From: Moniliella sp. 'wahieum'
Taxonomy: Eukaryota > Basidiomycota > Moniliellomycetes > Moniliellales > Moniliellaceae
DNA length: 64,000 bases
Assembly: GCA_003971905.1 (NCBI GenBank)
Contig: RSEE01000040.1
Span: forward strand, 62,001 to 126,000
Direction of reading: 5' to 3'
The stretch's first letter is position 1; each line of letters begins with the position of its first letter. The notes beneath the pieces were generated by a model. The model was not told the DNA's origin, did not search any database, and was given only the letters and a program-made list of their open reading frames with translations. This document shows, one piece after another, positions 12,370 to 24,725 of the stretch. Position numbers and translations under genes: made by a program.

Positions 12370-12635
12370 ACTGGGTACTGACTCTCAATGGAAATGGTTC
12401 CTCGCTCGGATGTCTATCATGTTCGTCCGTGTCTATTACACGCGCTACCTCGGGTATTATGGGAACGGATGGCGGGCACCAAAAGAGGGTCCTGATCTCC
12501 TGGCGATTCCCCTGGTCCCCTAAGCGGGGTTGGTGCTACTAGCAGCACACGCAAGATGAACGGGTCGATTTCGGCGCAGCGTTTCTTTGTCCCAGCCTTA
12601 AGCTCTGTGTCAATGACATGGATGCAGCGTTCATA
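12370..12635 (+). mobile_element. 3' end of reverse-transcriptase element
   Basis: This carries the terminal coding block (TCTCAATGGAAATGGTTCCT through peptide GPDLLAIPLVP and a stop), then the untranslated tail containing CCCAGCCTTAAGCTCTG. Both parts match the 3' end of the 43.7-45.3 kb element in the same order. It is 5'-truncated, as is typical of target-primed insertions, and moderately diverged. Confidence 0.8.
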
Positions 12636-13287
12636 CGTTCATGTTCAACGTACGTTCAACGTACGTTCAATGCATTCTCCTGTACCCTCCAAGAAAGAAT
12701 ATGGCAAGCAATGCACTGAAAACTGAGAATTAAAGTGTGAACGTGTGAACGGGGCTTGCACTAACGGTGCCACGGCCCCTGTGTGGCACCACAGTTGGGG
12801 TCTCACCTTGGGGAGCGCTTAAGGGAAGAAAGATGGGCGGAAGAAAAGAAACCAAGAGGAAAGGGAAAGAAGGAGAGTCAGACATGTGAGCCTCACACTG
12901 ATGCGAGGCCAGGGGCAGGCAGGGCTGGGCAGACATCTAGTAGTAGACGAGACCCCCCGTTTTTGGAAAGGGGGCATTAACCGCATTGTTAACGTCGTGT
13001 GACATGTAACAACGCTTAGCGTGCAATAAAATTGGCGACTTGGACAGTGTTCAAATTTCCAAGTGGCCGGGCGCCAGTCAACTAGCCAAATCTCGGCCTT
13101 CAAGCTTCAAGCTTCTGATCTTCTGATCTTTCACGGAGACTTGGTTCCGACCTCCATCTCATTGACTCCTGGCGAGATCCGAGGCGATTCGAGGGGTGCA
13201 CATCCTGCATCACGGTGATGCCGATGATGTGTCACTCGTTACGTATAATAGGGGCCTTCAAACTTCAATCCCAAGTATAACTATAGT

Positions 13288-13347
13288 AAGTTTTGTAACT
13301 GCAAAAACCACGGTATAAAGTTTTGTAACTGCAAAAACCACGGTATA
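13288..13347. repeat. 30-bp tandem duplication (two exact copies)
   Basis: The unit AAGTTTTGTAACTGCAAAAA plus ten more bases is repeated head to tail at 13288-13317 and 13318-13347. It lies in AT-richer intergenic DNA with no gene. It is a simple recent duplication of unknown role. Confidence 0.9.
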
Positions 13348-15524
13348 TAGCGCAAAAAGGCGTGTATAAGCGCGTGTAACAAACATGTAAAGCCTCAAAA
13401 CGGTTAAACGTTAAACGTTAAACTTCAAGACGGAAGGGCGGGCAGGAGGCAAAAGAGAGATCCCAAAGAAGCTAGAAAGAGCTGGAAAAACAAGAGATGA
13501 AACAAGAGATTAAGGTTCTGAGATCTATATGGGCACTAGCCGGGTACTCCAAATGAGGGCTCAGTTACTCAGTCTGGTGCAAGTCAATGAAACCAGGGTG
13601 TCTGGGGTGACGTAAGGTGTACTGGGTGCCGCACATATCGGTGGGCACAACCCCCTTCGCCGCCTTTTGTCGCCGGGTGGCCGCAATGTGGAGTCTGAAA
13701 TCTGGATAGGCCCGCGACCGCTCGGTGGTGTTCACCCTTTTTTTGCGGGGAGGGAGGCGGGGGAAGGCTAGAGGGTTTTTCGGGGCAGGTTTGCTTGGCA
13801 AGGGGCTAGTGGCCAATTCAGTTAATGATTAATGACCATCGACCTGGCATCCTCTTCCATCCTCCATCCCCCCTCGCACTGGTGTGTCGGCAGGTATACA
13901 AGGGCCAGCGCCAAGTGGAGAGGCCCCACGGTTAGGAACCCCAAGTATCAAGCTTGTCAAAAGCAGTGCCTTAAAGACCGCTTGTGCCACGCGAGCCCAG
14001 CGCGCATGGCGTGCGTATATGGAGCAGCCCATCACGGGCTAGGGGCAAGCACATGTCTACGCACCACCGACAGGCGAATCAGGAGCGGCCAAAAGCTGCC
14101 GCCGGCATGCCACCAGTCTCGTGCTGCATCCTTGGCAAGGCAAAAGCAGCAGCAGCAGGGGCGGATGGTTGTAGGGGAGTATGTTGAGCGCAGAGAGGCG
14201 AGACAAGCCGGTGCTGCGATGGCGTTCGATAGGGAAAATGGGAGCCACCCGGCATCTTCCAGTACAAAGACGCGCAGCATTGGTGACTACCGTGGGCTTG
14301 GAGTATCGGTCGCTTATTATCGCGTCACGCATGCCACTGTGTCACGGATCAGTGGCCCACGCCGGGGAAGCGTGGCTTGGTTGAATGATTAGGCCGTGGG
14401 TCGGTTAGGCCGTCGGCCCTTTGGTCCTCCATGAACGTTTCAAATGCCTAACCGGCCACCGCTGCCCGGATACAGCGCGTCGCACACCAGATCGAAGGGC
14501 CAAGCACGCAGGAGCAGTTGAGGTGCCGATGGGAGTTCGCTGACGCACTACTCTGTAACTCAGTACTCACTGAGGCTGGCTAGGGTAGGAGGAGGTAGCA
14601 CTGATGCATCATGCGCTGATGCGCAAGGCAGCTGGCGCAGTGCGGGTGGCTGCTCGGGCGCACTCTGTGTTGCGGGCCAGTGCCTCAGTCCCTAGTCCCC
14701 AGTCACAAGTCGTCACGGGTCACCACCAGTCAGCGCTCAGCACCTGAAACGAGCGCTGGCGGCTCTGCGCCTGAGTCCGTGAATGGGTAGGAGGGGGTGC
14801 TGAGAGGGTGAGTATGACGCGTGACGCGTGACGGAGGACCGGGTACTCTGAGAAGGGCAAGCGGCGGCTGGTGGGGTGGGCATGTGTGCTCAGGTGCATG
14901 TGACCGCGGTGGATGAAATATGAAATTGAACGAAGGATCTGGCAGCTGGCCGCATAAGGCAGCAGGGGCCGGGGATGGTTGATGCATGATACATGATGCA
15001 TGATGCACCGGAACCTGGCGCCCAGGGGCAGTGGGCGACAGTGGATGGCAGCGCCGGCAGCGCTGACTAAGCTAGCGGGGAGCTTGGAGCTTCGCGTTTG
15101 GAGCTTGGAGCTTGGAGCTTGGAGCGTCAGCGTCACGCCTGACCTGAAGCTTGATGCTTCCGGGGCATGCCAATGCCTGTGCTGGCCGTGGGAGGCGCTG
15201 GATGTGGGTGTGTGGACGGGACGCAGACCGAGTCGAGACGTATCTGACGCAGACGCTGGACCGAGACGGGGGTTGGGGGCAGGCGGCTGCTGACTAGCAT
15301 CCGTCCAGCGCTTGGCACGGGGCACTTGCCCCTGGCATAGTCACCGGTCACCAGTCACTAGTCACCGCTCAGCAGCTTGGCCGGGGGCCAGCCCGCCTGC
15401 CCACTCGCCGGTGTCGGTCGTCGGCGGCGTCTCGTGCTGCCTTTCTGTTTCTGACCGCGCTGCTACCACGCCAGCCCACCGCCCCCCACACGGACTGGGC
15501 GCGCATTCGCCGCCGTTCTCTGCC

Positions 15525-18500
15525 ATGGCCACCTCTTTTCTTCCCCGCCGCAAGGGCACCCTCCCGCCCGCCATCGACCCTGCCCCGCCGCCACCCCGGC
15601 CCACGCGCAACCTCGCCCCCTTCGCTGCCCCCCCCCCCCTCCGCCTCCGCCATCGCTTTCGCCACCATGCCCCCCCTCGCCGCTGTGTCCAGCCCCTCCC
15701 CCGCCCCCAGCACCCCCGCGTCCTCCTTCGCCACCGCCGCCACCAGCAGCACCATCTCCCTCGCCCTCACCGCCACCGGCTCCATCTCCACCCCCGCCCC
15801 CACCCATGGCCCTCTCCCTCCTCCACCCCATCCAGCGATGCCGACGGTGGCATTGGCGCATGTCTCATCTCTGGCATGCCCACCGGAGCCCTTGCAACCA
15901 AGCAAGGCGGCGCCACCTCTCTCTACCAGTCCTGTCTCCGCACCGCGACCGTCTCTGGCACGTCGACGGCTTTGGCCCTGCCTTTTCGCCCACACCCTCC
16001 CCTCCCACGCCTCCGACCCTTCCGACCCCTCCCACTCTCTCCATCCCTCCGACCCCTCGGACCCAGACTCAGCCGAGGCCCCCCGTGACCCCGTCTCTCA
16101 GCTATGGCAAGTCTTCCGCTTAGGTCTGCCGCTCTGTGTGCTGTTCAACCACCTGGACCCAGCCAAGCCCGTGCCGACCGACATGCTCACCCCCGAACAG
16201 GGCATTCCCTCTCCCAGTGGCTACGTCATGCCGCGCACCCACCAGCAAGCCAAAAAATACGTTGCTCGCTTCGTCATTGGGGTCCAACAGGAACTCAAGA
16301 TCAGCGGCGACGACACCTTTTTCGTCTCCCATCTCTTTTCCGACAGCACCCATGCCCTCGTCACGGCCGTCAAGATGGTAAGCAGCGTGCTGGATGCTCT
16401 CGAGGCCAAGGGCAAGCTCCTTCCCGAAAGCCAGAACCCGCGCGGGAGCGAGACCGCCGAGGTGGATGCGCAAGACGCCCTACCCGCCACCGACGAGCGT
16501 GCAGCGGTGGTCAAAGAGTTGCTGGAAACAGAGCGACAGTATGTGCAACATCTTGAGAGGCTTCAGGCGTTTGCCAAACTCCTCTACCAAAAATCCACTC
16601 TTTCCGCCGACACGCTCCACCACATCTTTTGCAACTTGGACCACGTGGTGGATGTGCAGCGCCGCCTCCTCATCTGCTTTGAAGAGAACGCGCGTCGGCC
16701 GATCGATGACCAGCACTTTGGCGCCGTTTTCACCACCCAGCTCGAAAAGGACTTGTGTGTCTATGAGCCCTTCTGCGCCAACTATCGCATGCGATTGACA
16801 TTTGCCGTTTTGAGGCGGCCAACATTATGGTACGTGGTCCCTGCCTCGTGTGTTTTCTGACGTATTCTCTGGTTGACACTTTTGGTGTGCAGGCTATGAA
16901 GTCGATGCCCGAGGCGGCCGAATGCTACATTGATCCCATGTACGAGGCTCAATCGTTCCTGATCAAGCCAGTCCAGCGGATTTGCAAGTACCCACTGATT
17001 CTCGAGCAACTGATCCAGCGTTCGCCCCTAGAGGCACCCAATCTGAACGAGCTTCGTCTTGGCTGGTCGAGCATCAAGAATGTGGTGGAACGAGTGAACG
17101 AGTTGCAACGAATCCAGGACAACAAGCCAGCGATCAAAGATCTGGATATGCGGGTGGAGGACTGGAAAGGGCACAATGTCGCTACTTTTGGTCACTTACT
17201 CTTGTATGACACATTTACTGTCCACAAGGGCGAGATAGGACGAGAGTACATCGTCTACCTCTTCAGCAAGATCCTCCTCTGCTGCAAAGAACTACCAGCG
17301 AACGCATCTAAAAAGAAGCCCAACCCGCTCCTGACCAAAGCCCAAAAGGCCTCAGCCGCGGCCCAGCTGTCACATAAGGGCCCCCTGCAACTCAAGGGTC
17401 GCATTTTCCTCAACAATGTCACTGCTGCCATGCCTTTTGTGGTCGGCCCTTCCCGTCTGACAGTTACAATCTGCAAGTGTTTTGGCGCGGCGACACGGAA
17501 CAAGAGTCGTTTGTGCTCGAGTGCAAGTCCGAAGAGGAGATGCGGCTGTGGATGACAAGCATCAACCGTTTGATGGACGATGCCTCTTTGTCACGGCGGC
17601 AAAAGCCCTACGCGCCTCACTTGACTGATGCGACCCATGCGCGCCCGCCCAATTCGGCTCCTCCCGTGCTCCGCCCAATTCGGCTCCTTCCGTGCTCCCG
17701 CCCGCATCGTTTACTCCGGGCGGAACAGGACGCTCCATGTTTCCTACCCATGTTCCTCTCCCTGCGCCCTCTACCACCACAGGGACCACCCACTTCCCAC
17801 CCACGGCCGTGTCGGACCACCCAGGCTACTTTGCCTTGGCCAGGACCGATTCTCGGCCGAGTCCGAGCCCCTTGCCTCCTTCCACGCCAGGCGGTGGGAT
17901 GAGACTAGATGATCGGGTGGAAGGACTGCGTCAAGACTCGGTCTCTTCGCCTACGTTTCAGTCGCGCTCGACGCCGTTGGGGTACTCGTCCATACCAGGC
18001 ATGGGCCCTGGGGACCTACGCCTACCCGATGCGCGGGTCTGGCAGCGGTCCGAAACATCGGAAGATGCACGGCTCGCGTTAGCCCGCGCGCAGGGGGTTA
18101 GTACGCTGCCCCTTCTTGCGCCTCGTTCCACTCGCGCCGACCGACCCAGTGACCGTCGTCCCAGTGCGCCCGCCCGGCCTAGCCTCGAGACTGCCGTGTC
18201 GTTCCCCCCTCTCGACCTACGGGCTACCGGGCCAATCGGAAGACGCGCTGGCGCTGCGTACGCGCAGTGCGTCCAACCCACAACATGCCTACCACCTTCC
18301 TGCGCCCATGCAGTTCTCTGCCGTGCGGGCCACCTTACCCACCGTCTCGCCCTCACCCTCGCCCTCACCGCACCACACGTCGCATCACATGCGTGGCCAA
18401 TCGCAAGGGCACCCGCCCCGGCCCAGTCGGCTGTCCAGCTCGGCACAACCGGTCCCGGTAATTGCAGCCCAAGTGGTGGCCTCGCCGCCGCCCTTGGTCC

Positions 18501-18950
18501 TGGATTCTCGTCCGCTCAGTACGGGCTCGACCGCCGAGTCGTCTCCGTCGTTGGCGCATTCGCCTCGTACCCCCGTCCGGCTGGACTCGGGCTCGGATGG
18601 GCCGGGGCCCGGGCCGGGATCTGGGTCGGGATCCGTGTCGGGCTCCGTGTCGGGATCGCCTTCGAAGCGTTCGTATGTGGTCACTGTTGGCATCCGATTC
18701 GAATCCGAGGGCGAGGCTGCGTTGACCCAAGTGGTGATGGCGTCGATTGGGTACCAAGGCTTGCTTGCCAAGTTGACAGAGAAGGTACGCGTGTGTGGGT
18801 CCACAGGCGGTGCCGCCGTCGGGGCTTCGGCTCAAGTACGTCGACGAGGATGGCGACAAGGTGGTGATGCAAAACGATGAGGATGTATCGTTAGCCTTCG
18901 AAGGCGCCAAAACCAACTCTGGCAAGGTGGAGATTGTCATTTGCAGTTAA
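15525..18950 (+). CDS. Cdc24-type guanine-nucleotide exchange factor (CH-like NTD, DH, PH, PB1)
   Basis: This factor activates Cdc42 at sites of polarised growth. After a low-complexity start (MATSFLPRRKG) comes SLYQSCL and the CDC24 N-terminal domain (VSQLWQVFRLGLPLCVLFNH, about 16095-16450). The DH domain (about 16500-17130) contains ELLETERQYVQHL and FLIKPVQRICKYPLILEQL, the conserved helix that contacts the GTPase, and is split by an intron at 16830-16892. A PH domain follows (about 17150-17590, ending EEEMRLWMTSINRLM). A Ser/Pro-rich linker of about 350 residues leads to a C-terminal PB1 domain with the acidic OPCA-type motif YVDEDGDKVVMQNDEDV (18850-18895), the expected docking site for a Bem1-type scaffold. 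Frame shifts occur near 15640, 15960, 16790, 17450 and 18810. The order and completeness of domains make the assignment secure. Confidence 0.93.
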
Positions 18951-20313
18951 CCTCGGTCCCTCGGTCGCGCGCGGGGGCCAGTGAGCATTGTCGTTTGTCA
19001 GCCGTCACGATGCGCGCTTCGGGGCAACGGCGAGACTGCCCGATTGGCGTACGTTGGCACAGGGTAAGGACACGGGAACCTGCTAGCACCTGCCTGCCTG
19101 CCTGCGTCGCCGTCTCAGATTCTGCCCTTCTTGTGTCTTATCCACTTTCCCTCCTAACCTCCCTCCCTCCTTTTTACTGTGCTAGGCCCCGCTGAACTCC
19201 TCTCTCTTGTGTTCTTCCTCCCACTCCCTCCTTTTGCCCCGTTTGCCCCCCCTCTCTCGCTTCATGCGCTTCTTGAGGTTGTGCGCGTCTTTTTCTCGGC
19301 CCTAACTTGGCATCCTCTTCCTGGCATTGTCCCCACGGTCTTTTCTTTACTGTATTCTTTGCCTCAGCCCTGTAAACCCATCTCCCCCCGAGTAGCCGGC
19401 TGTTGTTGTTATTATGGCCCCTACGGTGTTGTTTGTCGAGAGGAAAGAGCGAGCGCGGGTTGTCCCATGTCGGGCGACGATCGACATGGGACGCGTGTGA
19501 CGCGTGTGACGCGCGTGCCGATCCCAGTTCGGGTTCCCTACGGAGGAGCCGCTAGCCCACTCCGTACTCGGTACACTCATCAGCACTCAGCACACACCCT
19601 GCCTGGACCCGGATCCAACAGCTAATTTGTTCCATATGCCCATCCTCACAAACATCAACTAACAAACACTGCGACGAGGGGCCTGGTCAGAGGTTTTCGA
19701 TAGGCGAGCCAAGCAAACGATGGAAGCCAGGGGGATCACATGTCACAAGACGCGCCGTAGCGGCTATTACACGCGACCACTGCAAGACAAAGCCTCACTA
19801 CTAGTAGTATTACATTCATACTAGTATAGTCGCCCCGCTTTGGCTGCGTCGAGCTGACGGTCGGAGGCATGATCGAGCACCTTGCAACGAGCAACAGGAA
19901 GAGGATGGCACTGGTGGCAGCATCGCGGGCGCCGACGAGAGGAGAAAAAGGCAAGGTTGAAGACGCCTGCCCGTTCGAGGGGGCACACATCGCCCCAGAC
20001 GGGTGGGTGTGGGTGGTAAAATGGATTGCGTCGCACCTTCCCTCCTCTTCGGCCTACTGTCGTTCGACTCTGATTCTTGGCGACGCTGTAAATACCGACA
20101 TAAACTCTCAGCACTTGGGCGCAGGGTGTCGGGCGCGGCAGTGGACTTACAGTGTTTTCACGTCAAAAGCTTCCTCGTTGGGCGCTAGCGGATCGAAGAG
20201 ATGAGTGAAGATCGACGTGGATGTATACGGGTTGGCCGATGGGAGTGGCGCACAGACGGTTGTCTCTCACTCCTGTGGGAAGAGATGTCCTGAGAGGCGG
20301 GGGGGGCAAAAAG

Positions 20314-20412
20314 GGGGCTCAGCGGGAATTGAACCCACGACCACCTCTATTCGAACTGCATCCAGCTCGGGATTGACCCGAAAGAGGCATGATACCACTA
20401 CACCATGAGCCC
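20314..20412 (-). tRNA. tRNA-Pro (anticodon CGG) with intron
   Basis: On the minus strand the acceptor arm GGGCTCA pairs exactly with TGAGCCC. The D arm is GTGTAGTGGTATCA, the anticodon stem is CCTCT/AGAGG, and the loop TTCGGG gives anticodon CGG. The T arm is GTGGG-TTCAATT-CCCGC. An intron of about 27 nt sits after position 37, the standard place for eukaryotic nuclear tRNA introns. No mismatches are seen in any stem except one G-U. Flanking DNA shows no repeat, so this is a normal tRNA gene and not a SINE head. Confidence 0.93.
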
Positions 20413-21000
20413 AGGTTGAGGCTGCGGACCGAGATTTGCAACAAACACCATCCTGTAACGAACGCTGTGGACTCCTACCTTGGAAGCAAGAACGAGGGCT
20501 ATGCGGGGCGTCTGCCACTTCGAGGCTGGCATGTTTCCCCTGCTTTGCGTCAATGGGGCGGTTGGATGTGTGCTGTCCATTATACTCTCTCTCTGGCACA
20601 CAGCTCAAGCCACCACGTGTCTCCATACGGATTCAGCATGGCGTGCATTGAAGCTGGACCAAAAAGGCGACGAGTCTGCCGTGGACGCAAGGCAAAGAGG
20701 GGGCACCCGTGTGAGGAGAGGTGTGGGTAATGTAGGTGGCAAAGAACATGTCGGAAAATAGATTGGAGAGATGTGGGCCCAGGGGGCGTGCTCAGTGCAG
20801 TGCGGCAGATACACCTACTACCTGTGTCTGCCACTTGCAAACGATGAGCGTATGTGCCTCTTTTTTTTGCTGCCTGCCTGTAGTTGTTGTCTTCCACCAG
20901 GACGAGAGAAGGTGAAAGCTGCTCGATTGGAAGAGCTCCTGCAGGAGCCCAAATCCCGACGGCATGCCACATGCCAGGTCTCAGGCAGAGGGCGCCACCT

Positions 21001-21176
21001 GTGCTCCTACCTGTGCTCCTACCTGTGCTCCTACCTGTACTCCTACCTGTGCTCCTGTGCTCCTGTGCTCCTGTGCTCCTGTGCTCCTGTGCTCCTGTGC
21101 TCCTGTGCTCCTGTGCTCCTGTGCTCCTGTGCTCCTGTGCTCCTGTGCTCCTGTGCTCCTGTGCTCCTGTGCTCCT
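21001..21176. repeat. Minisatellite: four 12-bp units, then sixteen 8-bp GTGCTCCT units
   Basis: The array starts with four units of GTGCTCCTACCT (the fourth has A for G at one position). It then changes to sixteen perfect units of GTGCTCCT (21049-21176). The 8-bp unit is the 12-bp unit without ACCT. It is open in several frames on both strands, giving long repetitive reading frames (CAPVLLCS-type and GAQEHRST-type). I regard these as by-products, because no start context or domain accompanies them. Confidence 0.92.
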
Positions 21177-21999
21177 GAGCCCCTGTGCCACATCACCGGC
21201 ATCACCCCTGCCGTCTGAGGAAGAGATGATCGATGATCCAAGTCGATCTCGATCAGGCTGCAGGCCTCTCAGGACGCGTGCAATCTGCGACTGGTTCAAC
21301 GTTCAACTGAAAGCCCAGAGAAACGTTCGGATTTCAATCCACAATCCAATCCAGTCGGAGAAAGCGCGGAGCCATTATTAGAAGGGGCGACCGGGGCGCG
21401 AGATGTGGGACAAAAAGGGCTGCGTCGGCGCGAGGGGGTCAGAGACCGGTCTGAGACTCAGATCTCAGATGCTGATGAAGAAGGCAATGGAGATCGACTA
21501 GGGCGTGACGCGTGACTGCTGCTGGCGATGGGGGGGTGGCCACGGCTGGCGTGGAGGGGTGCCAGCTGCGGCGCGAGATGGCGCGGATCGATGACGTAGA
21601 TGCTCGTGGCAGCCGCGGCAGGGCGAAGTGGGAAACGGGGCGCTCGGGTGCCTGTGTGCCGCGATGGCCGGGGTACACCGACGGCGGGAGCATTACGGAA
21701 GCAAGTTCAGCCGCCTGCTTGGCTTGGGTCGTGCTGGGCATGTGGGGTAAACGGTGTGGTGCCTCTGCGGCAGGCTTTGCTCTACTTGGTGCGCGTGGGA
21801 GTGCTTTGCTGTGCGCCGCGCGCTCCTGGGCGCTCAAGTTCAGCGGTCAGCGTCAGCGTCAGCGTCAACCACCACTGACTAGTCGTGACTGGATTTTTCC
21901 TCCAGGGGCGCTTCCCGCAACGCTCGGCGCAAGTGCGGCCATCCAACCACCACACCACCTCCGCTCGCCGCTCTTCTCCGCCCATTCGTCTCGGCTCCC

Positions 22000-23958
22000 A
22001 TGGCCGCCCCGCTCTACAGTCCGTCCGCTGCCCCTCCCCCTGCCCCCTTTGCGCCCTCCCATGCTCACCCCCGCCTCTCTCTCGCCACAGCGACCGCCTC
22101 GGCCAGCTCTTCCATGCCGGTCAGATCTTGATTGCCACTGTCGGTCTGCCCGCGCGTGGCAAGACGCACCTGAGCCATGCCCTGGAGCGCTATCTGCTCT
22201 GGCTCGGCGTCAAGGCCAAGGTGTTTTCCCTGGGCGACTACCGCCGCACGCGGCTGGGCAAGCCGGATGATCTTCCCAGCGACTACTTTGCCGTCGGAGG
22301 CGGGGCAGCGTCGACGGAACAACTCCGCGGCCGCATCTTGTCTGAATTTGACGATCAAGTCGCTGCCTACTTCAAAGCGGGCAACCAGGTGGTGATTTAT
22401 GACGCCAACAATGGCCAACAACACACGCGCGAAGCACTGCTGGCCAAGTTTGCCCCCCTCCACGTCTCGGTGATGTTTCTTGAAACAGTGTGTGACGACC
22501 CCGCCATCATTGAGAACAACATTCGTGCCGTCAAGCTCGGCAGCCCCGACTACCAAGGCTGGAAGAAAGGCGAGGCGCTCAAGGACTTTCACAGGCGCAT
22601 TCGCATGCGCGAGACCGAGTATGAAACGATCACCAACCCGCAGCTGTCGTACATCAAGATCATCAACGTAGGCCAACGGGTCATTGTCAACAACATTCGC
22701 GGCTACCTCCAGTCTCGTATCTGTTTCTTCCTCATGAACGTGCATAATCGCGATCGCACCATCTACCTTGCTCGTGCTGGCGAGGCCTTGGTCGAGCATC
22801 TGTACAAGGCCGACGCTGACCTCTCCTCCTTGGGATGGCAGTACGCCGAAGAACTGACAGAGTTTATGGACAAATTGCGCCGTGAGCGCGAACGTTCCGC
22901 TGCTTCGTCCCCCACTGCTGCTTCCCCAGGCCTGTTGGCAGTCGGTGCCGGGTTCACCGGGCTCAGCTCCGCGTCGCAGAGTGCTAACGCTGCAAAGCGG
23001 GACAAGGCGGAACTGCCGTCCTCGGCGCTTCCGGGCCTACCCTCGCGGCCCGTCAGTTCGGCCGGGTCCGATGTGCCATCTCGGCGCCTCGAAGTCTGGA
23101 CGTCGAACCGGCGTCGGGCCGCCCACACCTGCTCCTTTTTCCCCGAGTTGGGGGACAAGGTGGTGGAAAAGTCGCAGTTGTGCGAGCTCAACCCGGGCAT
23201 GGTCGACGGCATGCCCGAAGAAGAGATCAAAGCGATGTACCCGGTCGAGTATCAGCGGTTGCAAACCGAGCCCTATGGCGCGCGGTACCCGCGTGCCGAG
23301 TCGTACCACGACTTGTGTGTGCGAATTGAACCGGTGATTATGGAGTTAGAACGGAACGCTTCGGATCTGTTGATTGTGGCACAGTCGAGCGTGCTTCGGG
23401 TCCTGCTTGGCTACCTCCAAGGTCGCTCTCCTCATGAGATCCCCCACATTGACGTACCCGAAGGCGATGTGATTGAGATTACGCCCCAAGCGTATGGGAT
23501 GCAAACTAAGGCACATCACTTTTGGGACCCGCTTCAGCGTCGGCGCCAACGAGACCAAGCTTGGGTGCGTGAACAACGCGCTGCCACGGCGTCCCGTGCC
23601 CATTCTCGCACCACCTCCCGCTTCGCCGTACTTAGCACCACGCAGTGCACGCAGCAGCCGCGGCACTTTACCCAGCCCCCACTTTGGCGCCACCCTGCAC
23701 CCTCTCACGCCTGCTTATGGTCCCGTCTCGCCTCGTCCGCATCTGTCTCATGTGCATGTGCCAGGGCATGCCATACCGCCGCTCACATTGCCCCAGCAGG
23801 ACGATGCAGTGTTCTTGTCGGAGGATGAGGAGGAGGAGCAGCGGAGAGAGCGGAGAGAGCGGCGGGAACGGCAACGAGCTGCTGCGTTGGAACAACTTGC
23901 GGACGAATTAGGGGACACGGGCATCGTTGACGATACTCCCCAAGTGACTGTGCTGTGA
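22000..23958 (+). CDS. 6-phosphofructo-2-kinase with degenerate fructose-2,6-bisphosphatase domain
   Basis: This enzyme makes fructose-2,6-bisphosphate, the activator of phosphofructokinase-1. The probable start is MAAPLY at 22000, joined by a small intron (about 22020-22090, ending CGCCACAG) to DRLGQLFHAGQILIATV; the donor appears to lack one G. The kinase Walker A is GLPARGKTHL. SLGDYRR and YDANNGQQHTREALL follow, with NPQLSYIKIINVGQRVIVN at the end of the kinase domain. In the phosphatase half the catalytic RHG is RAG (IYLARAGEA; Ala codon at 22776-22778) and the second site CHQ is AQS (IVAQSSVLR, about 23379-23387). Both active-site histidines are therefore missing and only kinase activity is expected. 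A disordered insert (about 22880-23080) splits the phosphatase half. The acidic/Arg-rich C-terminus is reached by one frame change near 23570. Yeast Pfk26 is the closest well-known analogue. Confidence 0.92.
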
Positions 23959-24725
23959 CGAGGGGGAGGACCAAAAACATGGCCGAATTGGTGTGGGGTT
24001 TGCGCTTTGGACCTGGTTGGTTTTGTCCTCCTCCATTGCTCGGCTCGCATTATGTTCTTGTATCTTTTTCCACCTTTCATCAAGCCGCGGTCTCACAACC
24101 ACATTATGCACGCCTCCCTTTCACCTCAGTTTTGGGCCAAGCCTTCTTCGAATGTAACCATGTGTTCTAGCAGAGACCCACCCCTCCTGAGCTCATACCT
24201 GTTGAAACGCATCGCCTAAGGGAATCGGAAAAAGGACCCGTTTGCCATCGATAATAGAAGTAATACTAGATGAAACCACCGATGGCCTACCGTTCTACGG
24301 GCAATCGTTCTATCTACACGGAGGGTGTGGGAAGAGGCGGATATGTCGACTGGCCTGAATGGACCTAGAGAACTTGCAGAAATGCTGGTATCCCCGTGCC
24401 GCAAGTCATGAGCTACCCTGTATGCAATTGCTTCCGGGAATCGTAACATCAACGTGTTCCTCAGTCAAACATCAGCGGACCATGATCTGGGAGGCTGTGG
24501 CCGCTTTGTAAAACAGACAATAAAGGAAGAAAAGCGGGTTGTGGCGTCGAAGGCATCGCCACAGCGCATGATTCAAGTTTCGATCCGCTAGCTTTGGGCA
24601 GCTCGAGGCTTCGACCCTCCGAACAGTTAGAACCTTGGGTCGTGACAAAAGGGGCAAGACAGGAACTATAACCAAAAGGTGATAATCGATAGCAAAGGGG
24701 AACGAACGTCGAGGCCCACGTCTTC
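23959..24725. other. Intergenic between convergent PFK2 and ERV29 genes
   Basis: This holds the two 3' UTRs of a convergent gene pair. I see no reading frame with family-like features, no RNA and no repeat. Confidence 0.55.

Larger units (their letters stand above)
11577..15524. other. Gene-poor 4-kb stretch with repeats
   Basis: I find no conserved gene. Contents: the MET30 3' UTR, a retroelement 3' end (12370-12635), ACGTTCAACGTACGTTC words near 12640, an exact 30-bp tandem duplication at 13288-13347, GTTAAACGTTAAAC words near 13405, and dense GATGCATGATACATGATGCA and AGCTTGGAGCTTGG words between 14970 and 15130. The last 150 bp form the CDC24 leader. Confidence 0.6.
18951..21999. other. 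Intergenic region with tRNA-Pro and minisatellite
   Basis: Apart from the tRNA-Pro and the GTGCTCCT minisatellite listed separately, I see no gene. Near 19490-19520 there is a short GACGCGTGT tandem. The last 100 bp before 22000 are pyrimidine-rich and form the leader of the PFK2 gene. Confidence 0.55.

Noticed and set aside
15369-15995. Minus-strand Gly/Arg-rich frames opposite CDC24 (also opposite MET30 at 8.3-8.9 kb)
   Set aside because: These are shadows of Pro/Ser-rich coding sequence on the plus strand.
18780-18802. A 22-nt intron (GTACGC..CCACAG) in the CDC24 PB1 region
   Set aside because: Too short for a spliceosomal intron. A single-base indel explains the frame change better.
20884-21381. 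Long repetitive reading frames on both strands across the minisatellite (CAPVLLCS and GAQEHRST types)
   Set aside because: They arise because the 8-bp unit has no stop codon in several frames. There is no domain, no start context and no conservation.
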